This document shows, in pieces, positions 36,939 to 48,500 of a stretch of 64,000 nucleotides of DNA. The position numbers and the translations under genes are program-made. Positions within the stretch are counted from its first letter, which is position 1, and the number at the start of each line of letters is the position of its first letter. Location of the stretch: contig CAJFCV020000005.1 in NCBI GenBank assembly GCA_904066235.2, forward strand, positions 12,569,387-12,633,386, written 5' to 3'. A model generated the notes under the pieces. That model searched no databases. It had not been told where the DNA came from and was given only the letters and a program-made list of their open reading frames with translations. This DNA comes from Bursaphelenchus xylophilus. Taxonomy: Eukaryota > Nematoda > Chromadorea > Rhabditida > Aphelenchoididae.

Positions 36939-37838
36939 AAAGGGCGCAGATCTCCTTTTGCTGCCATTTTTGATGTATATTTTAACACATTCGCTTGCAG
37001 ACGTAGCAGGCGGAAGACCTTAGAATTTTCAGGACAAAATAAACAATATTATATTATGATTTGTCAATGTAAATTAACGATCCGTTACCGTGACCATTTT
37101 TGAAAAGCCTTACAGTCGGTCTAAACGTGCGTCTTTGCTTTTGTTATCTGGTGATGCAAGAATGGTTCCGCCACATCCCGCCACACGTGTTCACCTCCCG
37201 ATTTTTGCCATACGCATTTGCCGCATAATACAACTCTAACTCCGTCCTCTTAAAAATTCAAGTCAGGTCTTGTTTGGAATTATTTTACAGCACATCTGCT
37301 TCCCATCTTGAGACAGTTCTTAATCCCTCGTATCTTATGAAACATAGTGACGTTTGGGGATTGTGAACACTGCGGTTTGTAATACATACGTGTTCGCACG
37401 AAAACGTACCCCAGAAGGTAAAAAATAATAGGTTTCTTTTAGACCTTTTTATTATTAAGTGATATCATCCCACATGTATAACCAAGGTCATTTATATGTA
37501 TCTGGCGGCAAGTTTGGGAGGGCATTTTTTGCACCCACTTATCGTCAATTTGATATTTTTTATACGTTAACATATTGAGCTAGTTTTCGTGCACGGGATT
37601 TCAATCAAAAATTTCAATTTTCCTGAATAAATCCACTTTTCACTGCACGCAACCCACCCCTGTTTTGATTAATGTTGAAAAATACCTTGCGTTTCACGTT
37701 TGTCTGTTTCGTGGATCGAGGAATTTGCATGCACATTGATCACAACAATCAAACACCTTACAATTTCAGGACCTCCTCGACGTTTTGGGATCGGCAAAAA
37801 GTATCCTCTAACTTGTTTTAAAAATTTGTTCCAAGGCA

Positions 37839-38452
37839 ATGTCGACACAAACCCATTTTCTTGCCGTTGTGGCCGCCACACTCTGTTGTCTGATCCTCTG
37901 CGATGCCGAAGACGCTTTCTGTAAGGTTTTTATCTATTTGTCGATGAATATGCCAATTTTCCGCCATTCAATTTGTATATATTGCAGACAGCATCGGCGA
38001 CAAAAGAAACTTTGACCGTGAGTTTATGCATTTTGGAAAGCGTGCAACAAGTGAAGACTTTGGAAGATCGTTTATGCCCTTCGGTAAAAGAGCAACAAAT
38101 GATGACTTTGGAAGAGCATTTATGCCCTTTGGCAAACGCGCCGCCAATGAGGAATTCGGCCGCGCTTTCATGCCCTTCGGAAAGCGTGCTGACGCATACG
38201 ATGAGGTATGTAAACGGTCACACGTTCTTGTCTTTATCTATTTTTTCTCTCAAATTTGATGAAACCGATTCACTAATGTTATTACAGTCCTTCAACCGCG
38301 CCTTCATGCCGTTCGGAAAGCGTTCTCCAATGACGCTGGACCAACTCATTGCTAAAAAGAACATGAATCGTGATTTCATGCATTTTGGCAAGCGTGTTGC
38401 ACCGTCCTCCTTTGACCGAGAGTTCATGCATTTCGGGAAGCGGTATGTTTAA
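37839..38452 (+). CDS. NLP-13-like neuropeptide precursor (FM[H/P]F-amide peptides)
   Basis: Three predicted exons (37839-37920, 37988-38205, 38288-38452) join in phase for 154 residues. A signal peptide (MSTQTHFLAVVAATLCCLIL) starts the protein. Seven peptide units follow, each ending in FMHFGKR or FMPFGKR, so processing at KR and amidation from Gly would give peptides such as NFDREFMHF-amide, ATSEDFGRSFMPF-amide, AANEEFGRAFMPF-amide and VAPSSFDREFMHF-amide. An internal KK in unit six would release NMNRDFMHF-amide. The core F-x-R-x-F-M-x-F-amide resembles C. elegans NLP-13 peptides (such as FSRDIMSF-amide), which I take as the best family match; the FMRF-like end is the alternative. The peptides should act as extracellular ligands for a GPCR. 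The final exon may instead splice at 38441 to a downstream exon (see findings). Confidence 0.9.
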
Positions 38453-38997
38453 CGTTTCCCTCCGCTTCTTTCAAGCATCCTATATTGGCAACTCTTATGT
38501 TTAATCTTAGCACGCCATACTGCGCGCGCTGAAAAGTTCGGACAATTTATCGCTAACGTCGCGCGCAAAAGTTTATTGTTTTGCCCGCAAAAATGCATGT
38601 CGCTAGTGCAGAGACGGCAACTTGACAAACGCAAAAACCAGTGCAGATCATATATACATAATATGAAGCTTTGAGCGCGAATGGTATGCTTCGATAGAAT
38701 CCGACTGTGTAACGCTTTTGCCAATGATATTTTTGCAACATTCCATGTTTATTGTTTTCAGAAGATAAGACAGACACCTGCCATAAGAACCAACCTGTAG
38801 ATCGACACGATAATTTATCTCCTCTTTTCACCTTGTCTTTTCAAAATGCTCTCATCTATCTCCACTCTCAGTACCGGCTTCAGATGTATGATACGACGTC
38901 TCCTGGCAAACTCCACGATCTCGAATATCTCTTTTATGTACACTGTAAAGACGACGCGACTTTTTCTCGCGCTTATCTCAGATTTAAAAGACAATAA
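38453..38997 (+). other. probable 3' region of the neuropeptide gene
   Basis: A TTTTCAG acceptor at about 38755-38761 and an AATAAA at 38992-38997 suggest a spliced 3' UTR exon here. A fragment of the 36571 MITE family (TGCATGTCGCTAGTGCA) lies near 38596-38612. The 81-codon ORF in this stretch resembles nothing I know. Confidence 0.4.
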
Positions 38998-39035
38998 AAA
39001 CATCTTGTTTTAACAGCTTTAGGCTTATACATGTA

Positions 39036-40278
39036 CAGGGTGCGCCAAAAATATTGGGACTCATATTTTTACTTGCCCTGCGGGCTGTAATGGTACAAGA
39101 GCAAAGTGGTCGCTTGTGCTAACGTGCAATGCCCCCAAGAAGCTATCTTCAAAGTTTCAGACAGAGTAGTCGTGTACGACACCTGTTCTGCCATTATAAG
39201 TGCTCACAACTAAGGCCCCTGAGACACGGACCCCAAAATGGATAAAAATTGGTAACACTAGTTTTACCGTTGCATGCTATGGCAGAAATTCACTTTATAT
39301 GACAGAGTAGCGGTCGCTTTTTATACACTAAAAATGAGTTTTACTTATAATGACGATTACATCTTTTACAGCCCGTCAAAGTCGGCCTAAAAACGCGCCG
39401 TTTTCCAGAAAACTTCCGTAAGATCAAAGATTTTTATGTAGAATTTTCCATGTAAGGTTCCCAGCGTATTAGGCATCAGGGATACTTTTATAAGGACAAC
39501 GAGAGTCTGACTAGTCGTCTTTGAAAAATTATTTCTTTATCTTCTGCCTCTGGGGGATGAAATAGTGACTACAGCGGTAGAATTTACTCTAAGGTTGCTC
39601 GTCAAGTGAGCTTGGACTGAAGATCGCTAGAAGTAATTCAGTTGTGTCAGCATGTATCCCGAGTACAGCGTTACGTCGATTTTTACGCTCAAGTACTTTT
39701 CAACTTGCAGTAAACTGCCAAAATATATCAAGCTTCGAAGGACCGTGCCTCCAATCCGCACCATAAAGTTTTTTCTATACAGAAACTGTCCCCTTGTAGG
39801 TGTAGATTTTATTTTACAGTATGACAATTCCCTATGTACACACTCTATAACCACAAAATTTTAGAGCAACACGGGTGATACTGTGGTATTGAGATCGTTA
39901 AAAACATAAAAATTTCGGGATTTTTTTTTTGTTTTTTCGACCAGCGCCGCCATATCGGTCGTCAACCATGATTACATACGTTGTTACGAAGCGAATAGCA
40001 TGTGCTTTATACACAATAAATTTGAAGGATCTTACTTTCCCTTAGCGGAAATAATGGCCAAATTGATTTCCCGGTCATCCACTTGAAAAGAAAATTTTGG
40101 TCCCCCAAAAACTTTTGAATATTTTTTCAAGTTTGCAATAGGCCCCAACCCTGGCATTACCGTTGCCGTATAGCAAGACTGTTACTGTTGCTAAAACGGC
40201 CAAACGTTTTGATTCCAAGGCCAGCCGAAAAAAGCTACATGTAATTGATTTTTGTCCCAATATTTTTGGCGCACCCTG
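39036..40278. mobile_element. non-autonomous Tc1/mariner-like element (CAGGGTGCGCC termini)
   Basis: The left end CAGGGTGCGCCAAAAATATT and right end AATATTTTTGGCGCACCCTG are perfect inverted repeats, extending to GGGAC/GTCCC. Both are flanked by TA, as expected for a TA target-site duplication. Total about 1.24 kb. I find no transposase frame, so it is probably a deletion derivative or MITE-like relative. Confidence 0.85.
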
Positions 40279-40364
40279 TATATTGCCCGTTGTTTCATGA
40301 AATACGGTTCCACGATCTTGCCATAGTACTAAAACCATCTTGAAACAGTGTCAACTGTCAACTA

Positions 40365-40547
40365 GTGGCCTACGGATGGCACGTAGCTGAATACTCCAGT
40401 AAGGAAGATTGCGGCTTTGGAGGTTGTGTTAACAGCGGTTACCCTATCGCAGACATACTGGCACAGCCTACACTGATCGGTGTTTGCGCGACGCATAGGA
40501 AAGAAAACTTCACAAAACCGACTGCCTGCAGAAAAAAATGCTATTGA
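40365..40547 (+). CDS. possible orphan Cys-rich terminal exon (Kunitz-like end)
   Basis: A 60-codon frame after an AG at 40363-40364 ends with KENFTKPTACRKKCY and a stop. Five cysteines occur in 45 residues, and the ENF-x6-C-x3-C ending recalls the C-terminal half of a Kunitz domain. There is no ATG in frame and no clear upstream exons. It may be a pseudo-exon or chance. Confidence 0.2.
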   Translation: MAYGWHVAEYSSKEDCGFGGCVNSGYPIADILAQPTLIGVCATHRKENFTKPTACRKKCY

Positions 40548-40730
40548 TTTGCGGAAATAAATTTTTTGAGCCACAAATCCTTTTCTGCCATACACTTCTT
40601 CTGCATATTTGTACATTGTGGCTTAAAAACATTGCAATTTTGTCCACTTCACATTTGTTTTCGTGGTTTTTTAAATCTGGAAAGTGCAACATATTGGGAC
40701 AAGGCAAATATTTGTCCATGGCTTGTCACC

Positions 40731-40949
40731 TTATGGTTTCTCAAGCTTTTGTTTTGCCACTGCTTCAAGTCCACCAGAGCGTAAATCAATTACACCAGCA
40801 GCAGAAAGAAGCTCACGTTGTATTCCGCCCACAATTCCTTTGTTCCATCTCTTGGAATTTGCTCCGTGCGGACTTCCAGCATTTGTTTCTAGCAAGGACA
40901 TTGTGAGGTCACAACGCATAACTTTGTCATCGTTGAGAATAATGTCATG
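40731..40949 (-). CDS. possible terminal exon of an unidentified gene
   Basis: A minus-strand frame follows a GTCTTAG acceptor at about 40950 and runs about 72 codons to a TAA. Its composition looks like coding sequence (MSLLETNAGSPHGAN, KGIVGGIQRELLSAAGVIDL). I do not recognise the protein. No convincing upstream exon was found before 44 kb, so it may be a pseudogene fragment or one exon of a gene with long introns. Confidence 0.35.
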   Translation of the reverse strand, partial: HDIILNDDKVMRCDLTMSLLETNAGSPHGANSKRWNKGIVGGIQRELLSAAGVIDLRSGGLEAVAKQKLEKP

Positions 40950-43900
40950 CTAAGACATCTTAGGTAAGCGTAGCTATCTCGCTTTTCAAGCAACGATATG
41001 CGGCGGCAGCATTATAATTTGAGCAATGTTAAAAAAACCCTGGTGTCAAGCCTCACAGGCCGGGGTTCATTTCGGTCAAGCTTAATCTTAAACAACTTGG
41101 TTTTATTTTCCTTCGTGTGTTGCTTTCACAAAGCCACAGGGAGGCGTAACATCTGGCTCCGATCAGCCTACCAAGTGGATAACACGGTTTTTATTTTTTA
41201 ACGAAGGGTTATACGACGCCACGTAAGATTAGAAATTCTCATTTCTTACCGTCAAAAAATACGTGCTTTCATTATTCATGTCGAGCGATCCTTGGAAATA
41301 AGCGCGATATCGCGCCTTTGTTGTTGTTTCATTGGCACTTGACTAGCTTACAGTCCACTTCATCGCCGCAATCTATCCTTTGGGAATCGAAATTCAAGGA
41401 AATTGTTGCTTTGAAAATTCAAAGAACATAGAGAAAGAATAGATCCCGGGGGACGTAGCTTTCTGTGTTTTTTCGTAGCTTTGAAAACAACAGTTGTACA
41501 TTTTCTCCAAACGGAACGGTGAAACATTTTGACCAAAACTGTCTAATTTTTGTCTCTTTCTTGACGTCAATGTTTATAATTCCTCTGAAGTTGATCATGG
41601 CTGAATGCTTCAAGCTATGTTAATTTTTTCCTATGGAAATTCACTAAACATCTAAAAGACAATGATTTGGTTAATTTATCCAGTTCAAGTGGTAGTTTGC
41701 CTTTTGTTTTTCCCGGTGCCTGAAGTGTCACTATTCCGCTATTCTGGAAGTTCCACTTACGATTCCGCAAGTGCCAACTTCCGGAAATGTCTTAACTGGT
41801 GGCAAGCTGTCCAAATAGCTGATAGCTAAATTACTTCATAATATTTTAGCTCCCTCTTTTAAAAAATTAAGTGAGGACTCTGAATTCTGGATAATTTATA
41901 TAAAAGATTATGGTTTCTTTTGCAGAAAAATCCCATGCAAAACACGGCCCGCTTCTCCATAGAAGAATAAATCGAAAAATTGAGGGACTATCATTTGGCG
42001 CGCACTGTATATATATTTTTTCTAAAATCTCCCCTTACATCGGCCTTAGTCTTCGAGAAGATGCTTACAATTAGATTTTATGCTAACCGGAGAAGCATCC
42101 CAATAGCGACGCTCAGATTTTGATTAAACATATAGTGAAAGTATAATGTACCGCCAACACCTTCGCGTTTACAAAATGGGAGGCGTTTTGTAAAAGAATC
42201 CGTGTGTTATTCCGCCATCACATCAACAGAAATTTTAGAGAGAGCCCAAAAATCGAGAAACTGAATTTTTCACGACCGATTCTATCTGCGGAACCTTTTT
42301 ACTTCCATTAAGAGACCAGAGAGAATTTAAAACCAAAATAAATTGCTGGTGTTGTAAAGCGCGCCAGTCGTCACTATGCGGAAAAGTAAATTAAGCTGGT
42401 TTTTGTTTACCGTGCATACATGTATATATGTATATTGATTTATGTCTTGCAAATACGCTTCAATTGATCAAAAATTGTTCTTTTACCGCTACTTTCGCTT
42501 TCTATTCCGTTTATTTCATTGCTTAATTGGGACTCGAATCATACGAATTTACTATCTTCGTTTTGATCAGACATAACGTCTCTACGCTCTCTTGTTGATT
42601 GTGGCTAATTGAGAAAAGGCGTTTAAACCTCTCTAAGGTCTCTTAATTAAATTTCGACTGTCAGTGAAGACGAGATGAAGAGAGTTGAGCGAGGTCGTTT
42701 TATTATTTTATTTCGGATTGAAGAATAACTGCCAGCAGTGGTAAAGCAGGTAGAAATTGTTTAAATCAGAACTTGCCTTTCCTTTTTGGGGACTTGAGTA
42801 AACCTTCCTCACATAAAGGTGGGACGCTAATTTAACCTAATGTCAACATGTAATGCATTTAATGGAATAAAATTGTTTTTTGTTTTTTTATGGTAAATGT
42901 GCTAAGAACCTTTTCGTCAGTTATTTACCGCACTTTTCTGAAAGATTTTTTCCATTTTCATACACAAGAACCATGCTCCTTTTCCGACCTCTCTTTCTAC
43001 ATTCTCTGACTTTCCCCACTCCTGTTAAAAACTTGGCCGCATGTTATTTGATGGGCTTCAGTTTACTGAAATAATAATGAGGATGATGTGCGGTTGGGGC
43101 ACTGAGCGTGTTTTGCAACAATTATTTTTGAAATAAACTACGGCCGGCGGCGCGGTTTGTAACAAAAGATTTTTTTGCATGATGCATGTCCTAATCAGAA
43201 TCATAACCGTTTCTAATGACAAGGATGTTCTGACAAGGAAAGTGCTTTTATGGGTCGACTTGCGTTTGATTTTTCAACCCGAAAACCCCACATTGCGCAG
43301 CCAATTTTTACATATTTTTTATCAGCTCAATTTTTCGCATTTTTTTGACGTGCCAACATGCCCAGTCAAAAACTAGGAGCCCCCATCCTTGTGAGAAGCA
43401 GTTTCTATTCCAGCCTTAAACAAAAACTTCTTTAAAAATCGTTAGATTTTATGATATACATAGCTAAGGATCTCAAATTACACCTGTTCTGGGAAACAGG
43501 TTCGCTTTTTTGAAATCTTAAACTCTTAACCGCAGTCTTTCTTATGCAGTCTCATGATGTAACATTTTTAGAAAATTCTACGCTATTTCTCGTTTTCTTT
43601 ACTAAAACGAGAAATTACCATAATTCGGTATGTGTCGTTGAAAAAAATTTATCATGAAGAAGAACAATATTCGTCTGTACTAGACTCCGGGCTGGCCTTT
43701 TCAAAACCTTCCGGCCTGGGCCAAGTCGGTTGTTCTGCATGCCTTTGCAATTTTTGGGCTATCCAGCATTTTTGAAACGTTGGGTTTTATGGGGGAGAAT
43801 ATTTTTTATGGAACTCTCGGATCTTTTTGAGGAAAAAATATACAAAATCTCAATTGTTTGTTCTATCTTCGCCATTTTTCCAAAACAGTTTAAGTCAGCG

Positions 43901-44061
43901 CTATGTGTTGGTTAGCATTTTTTGCCGCTAGCCAAAACTACTTTTTAACGAAGCTTAAAAAAATCTCCAAAGAGTTTTTCGGTATTCACCAGAACTACCG
44001 CCTCTTGATAACCATCTTACCCGTAATGTTGATGAAAATTATCTTAATATGTATATATATA
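40950..44061. other. gene-poor AT-rich region
   Basis: No gene was recognised. A degenerate transposon end (GGCGCGCACTGTATATA) lies near 41997-42013. A short match to the GACGCTCAGATTTTGAT end of the dispersed element lies near 42110. Otherwise AT-rich with short ORFs. Confidence 0.35.
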
Positions 44062-45360
44062 CAGGGTGATTCAAAAAAATGGACACTTTTCTTTCTTCGA
44101 TTTTTCTTGGCTTTGAATGTTTCTGGTAAAAAGGTACATATGGCATAAAACTACTACGTTATGTGTACATATTCATTGCAAAAATTGTTCACTAACTGCA
44201 AAAGTTGCCGAGATATGGTTGCTTAAAAATTGCCGGGTCAGCGCACCCGTTCCCGCGGCGAAATTTGCAAAGTTTTCGCTCATAAATGTCTGAAGGGTGT
44301 AACAGAGACGTTCTGATCGGTCTGAGCGAAACACAGACGCCTATTCTCTAGGACCTTTAAGGGATTTAATCCAGGTCTTTCAGACAATGAAAAACCAGAG
44401 GCCAAAAGTTAGACAACCAGCGAGGGAAAATCGACGCTCATTTGGGCGCTTTTTAAAAAACTTAGCTCTGCTAAACGTGGTCAAAGTTTTAGAACCAATT
44501 CCATTTATACCACGTTTACTGCTCTATTGTGAGTATATTAAACGCATTTTTAACAATCGTACCCTTCAATTAGCAAAACTGCAAACAAAATTCCGACTTT
44601 TTTTGACTTTTGATGGGTCATCGCAATGATACGCGGATTCTGAAGGCTAGATTTTTTCAAATTAACGGAGACCAATTTAAAATTGAAGAACGGACTTATA
44701 TCACTATCGTATAAATGCAGCCTGTCGTAGTTGTGCGGCTTGTTGAAGAACGCCAACAAAAAAGTAAAATTTCTCTGGTCAAAAAATATCGGCGTCTCTG
44801 GGTATAGCCGGCTAACCTTTAATAAGCACAGTACATGGCTAATGCAAGCTACAATCAAATCAACTGCGGACCCATGTAAAGCAATGTTAGATGTCTTACA
44901 GGAATCACTTTTTGCCGTTATTAGCACAAGCCAGGCCGCCCTGCTAAGTTTTGAAACCCGATCATCCCAAAAATCCAGAACTATGTGGATGGGTCTCTTG
45001 TGGATCACGTTGCGAATTGCTGGAGCGTTATTAATAGAATAATATCAGCGTTTTCCCTTCTCTAGATTCCCCTTAGTATCGTAATAAACAATCAACACGC
45101 AGTTTTTAGCTGGCTGAGAGAATTCAGGCCGTTAAAGTTTTTTGGACCTACAAAATTCTTGGAAAATGTGGTCAGAATATGGGCTGACCTAGTATTTTGG
45201 CTCGTACAAGCCGTTCAGCAAAAATATTTTAAAAATTGAAACGGGTGTCATGAAGCAGGACCGCTGACAAATATAAAACTATTTTTCTTTCCACCGACTG
45301 CGGTATTCGTGGTGGGATAAACCGACTTCAAAATTTGTCCATTTTTTTTGAATCACCCTG
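44062..45360. mobile_element. non-autonomous Tc1/mariner-like element (CAGGGTGATTC termini) upstream of the exchanger gene
   Basis: The left CAGGGTGATTCAAAAAAATG and right CATTTTTTTTGAATCACCCTG ends are inverted repeats with one extra A/T. Both flanks are TATATA runs, so the target was TA. About 1.3 kb. It ends 144 bp before the exchanger start codon. Frames inside are short or unrecognised, including one of 152 codons on the minus strand that I could not match to a transposase. Confidence 0.85.
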
Positions 45361-45504
45361 TATATATATATATATGTATATTAGTAACAGTTATATTATA
45401 GGTGGCTTGGCGGCAAAGACGGATTCGAAAATTATTATACGATTATGGAGGTGTGAAGGCAACTATTGCACATATCTTAAACCCACTTAAACCCAACCTA
45501 CGTT

Positions 45505-48500
45505 ATGCCGCGCTTTGGTGCAATTTTGATACTCGGCCTTCTTCTTGAAACCGCGGATTCTCAATCAATTCGCTCAATTAATGCGGTGGTTTTTAACGTT
45601 GGTCGGAATCACACAACAATTCCTTTTCCGACATCTACAACTCCTTTTCCGGCGGGACCAGACGGTCAGGTTTGCTGGGATAGCAAACCATGCAAACCGG
45701 GGCTACTTTTGCCTATATGGGAACCGCAGGCAAGTTGCGATGTGAACAAAAGGATTGTGATTTTAGATTGGCATTTCTATGGGAACCCGCCTATTTCGAG
45801 CATTTGTTTACTTTGTCGCTTTAGCGTACCTGTTTTATGGTGTCTCAATTGTATCCGACAGGTATGTCTGCGCATTAAAACTTGTCAGTCCTTCCGCTTT
45901 TGCACAGCATCCTTCCGCTTTTGCACTGGCGTAACAAAGGCATCTTATGCGAGAATCTATTTAGGTTCATGGCAGCAATCGAAGTGATAACCTCGCAAGA
46001 AAAAGCTGTCAAAATCAAAAAACCGAACGGGCAGGAGACGCACGTGCTGGTCCGTGTATGGAACGAGACAGTCTCTAATTTAACCCTCATGGCTCTTGGA
46101 TCCTCGGCTCCAGAAATTCTTTTAAGTGTCATCGAGATTTTTGGCAACGGCTTCGAAGCGGGTGATTTGGGTCCATCAACTATTGTTGGGTCAGCTGCAT
46201 TTAATCTATTTATTATCATCGTCGTTTGCATTCTGGCGGTTCCTTCTGATGAAATACGAAAGGTCCATCGGATTGACGTCTTTTGGGTAACTGTGGCATG
46301 GTCAACCTTTGCCTATATTTGGTTGTTTGCCATTATCTCAGTGTTTTCTCCTGGCGTAATAGAGGTAGCCGAACTCTATCTCCTTGTTCATTTATGGCGT
46401 TTTAGATTTGGGAGGCGGTGGTCACGTTTTTGTGTTTCCCATTGACTGTCATAACAGCTTTCATTTGTAATAAACACGCGCACTCAATGGGTCAACGATT
46501 CCTGAAAGGCAACATCACCACGTTCGTTAGAAATCGCCCCTCAAGACTCGCAACTGCAGACAAAACAAACGGACTCGTGAACGGAAGCGACGTAGAGTAG
46601 GCTGATTTATTGGTATATAATAATGTGTAGAACATGCAAGTAATAAGTCACAATCGAACATCTTTAGGAAAGCACTTCTTGGGTCCTCAACTAATGATGC
46701 CGACGTGGTTGCTTTTGAGGACCACAGGAAACAATATCTGGAGATGTTCCGGCGCTTGCGGTCTGAAAACCCGGACCTTTCGATTGAAGAGCTTGAAAGG
46801 CTGGCCACTGAGAGTGTGGTTAATGCCCAACCAAAGTCCCGCGCCTTCTACAGAATTCAAGCAACTCATAAAATGATGGGCGCCGGAGACCTAACGAAGA
46901 AACTACGCAAAAAGTCCAACGAGCCGGATGCGCCACCTTTTCTGCCACAGAAACCAAAAATGGTGACTGTTGAATTCGACCCGGTCAGCTACATGTGCTT
47001 GGAAAATATCGGCGATGTTGAGGTCAAGGTGCGCGTCGACCGAGGATCCTTTAGCGTACCAATTGTGGTGCTGGTCGATTATTATACAGTCGCTGATACG
47101 GCTCAGGAATTTGAAGATTTTATGCCGATAAAGGGTTCTCTCAGATTTGAGCCTGGTGAAACCGTGTAAGTCAAACTTGGTTTGTTGTGTTTTTTGCAAC
47201 ATAAAGCCGGCGCACTTTGCGAAACTAGCAGGGCCCTCGTCTATCAGTGTATTCAAACAAACCATTTTCAGAAAAACTCTATCCATTCCAATTGTTGACA
47301 ATGATGTCTATGAAGATGACGAACAATTCTACGTTCAATTGCGAAATGTGAGGGCTCAGTTTGAATCCAACGAAGATCAAAAAGTACCATCGAAGATCAA
47401 AACCACTACCGCTACGGTCTTGATTGTTGATGACGACCACGGCGGAGCATTTTCCTTCGAGTCAGAGGTTTTTAAGGTCGCGGAAAACGCCGGGGTTTTA
47501 ATTTTGGAAGTTAAAAGACACAGAGGAGCCAGAGGTGCGGTTTCTGTCCCTTTTCGTACAATTGACGGTGCCGCCAAGGATGGAAAGGACTACATTGGGC
47601 AGGTCGGCGAACTCAGATTCCAAGACGGACAAACTAAGTAAGCCGATTAAATCAACTACGTTCCTTAAAACTATCCTGTTGGTGTGCCGTATGTGTAGAG
47701 TGGGAATAGAGAAACGTTTTTTTGAATTTGTTAACAATGGAAATGTTTGAAGCAAATTCTACGGACTGTATGGGGCGAGAATTATCAATGTCGGAAAGTC
47801 TTAGCTCGCGTTTTGCAGGTGCAGCTAGATGCTGGGTATTCAAGCATTTTAGTGGGATACGAGCAATGAGTGCGGTCAGAGATGAAAACACTTTTCGGCC
47901 ATATCTTTTTCAGTTTCATTGAAAAAATTGATTTTTTGTAAAAACTTTCTTCGCTACAGCAAAAATAGGTATGAAAACTTTCATTCCACATGTCGCCAAA
48001 ACGTGCCACATTTTGCCAACCTTCGGCCTAGAAATCTCGGCCGTATTTGCAAAGCGCGAGCTAGAAAGCCTGTACGTCTTTGAAAAATTAAATAAATTTT
48101 TTAATTTGTCAAGTTTCCTCAAAATCTTGGCGTTGCACTTGCACTACTTTACTAGTAAATGTATTCTGTAGGGCTGAAATCGAAATTGAAATAATCAACG
48201 ATGACGAATACGAAAAAACTGAAGACTTCTATGTAGAACTGGAAGCCCCGATTTGGCATGCCAAGAATCAAGATGGACAGGACGGTGCTGACGGCCGCCC
48301 GATTCTTGGTGCTCACACCCGATGCAAAGTCTTGATAACGGAAGATAAAGAATTCAAGGTAAAAAATATATTGATACGTACTTGACAAAACATTTGTAGA
48401 GCTTTGTCGACAAGATGCTGACCAATGCTAATACATTGGCAATGGTTGGATCAAGTTCTTGGGAACAACAATTTGCCGACGCCATGGAAGTTGAGGACCT

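Larger units (their letters stand above)
33728..37838. other. gene-poor, MITE-rich region
   Basis: No gene was recognised. The stretch carries the repeat elements listed separately (34085-34300, 34753-34918, 36571-36739, 36741-36938). The remaining sequence is AT-rich with short ORFs. The last few hundred bases should contain the neuropeptide-gene promoter. Confidence 0.4.

Noticed and set aside
37973..38452. 159-codon + strand ORF overlapping the neuropeptide gene
   Set aside because: It runs through the introns in another frame; the spliced frame with repeated FGKR units is clearly the real one.
41990..42015. GGCGCGCACTGTATATA, like the right end of the 39036 transposon
   Set aside because: Only one end and imperfect; no matching left end at a sensible distance, so not called as an element.
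44550..45042. 152-codon minus and 103-codon + ORFs inside the CAGGGTGATTC element
   Set aside because: I tried to match them to Tc1/mariner transposase landmarks (DDE blocks, PYSPDLNP) and found none, so I do not call a transposase.
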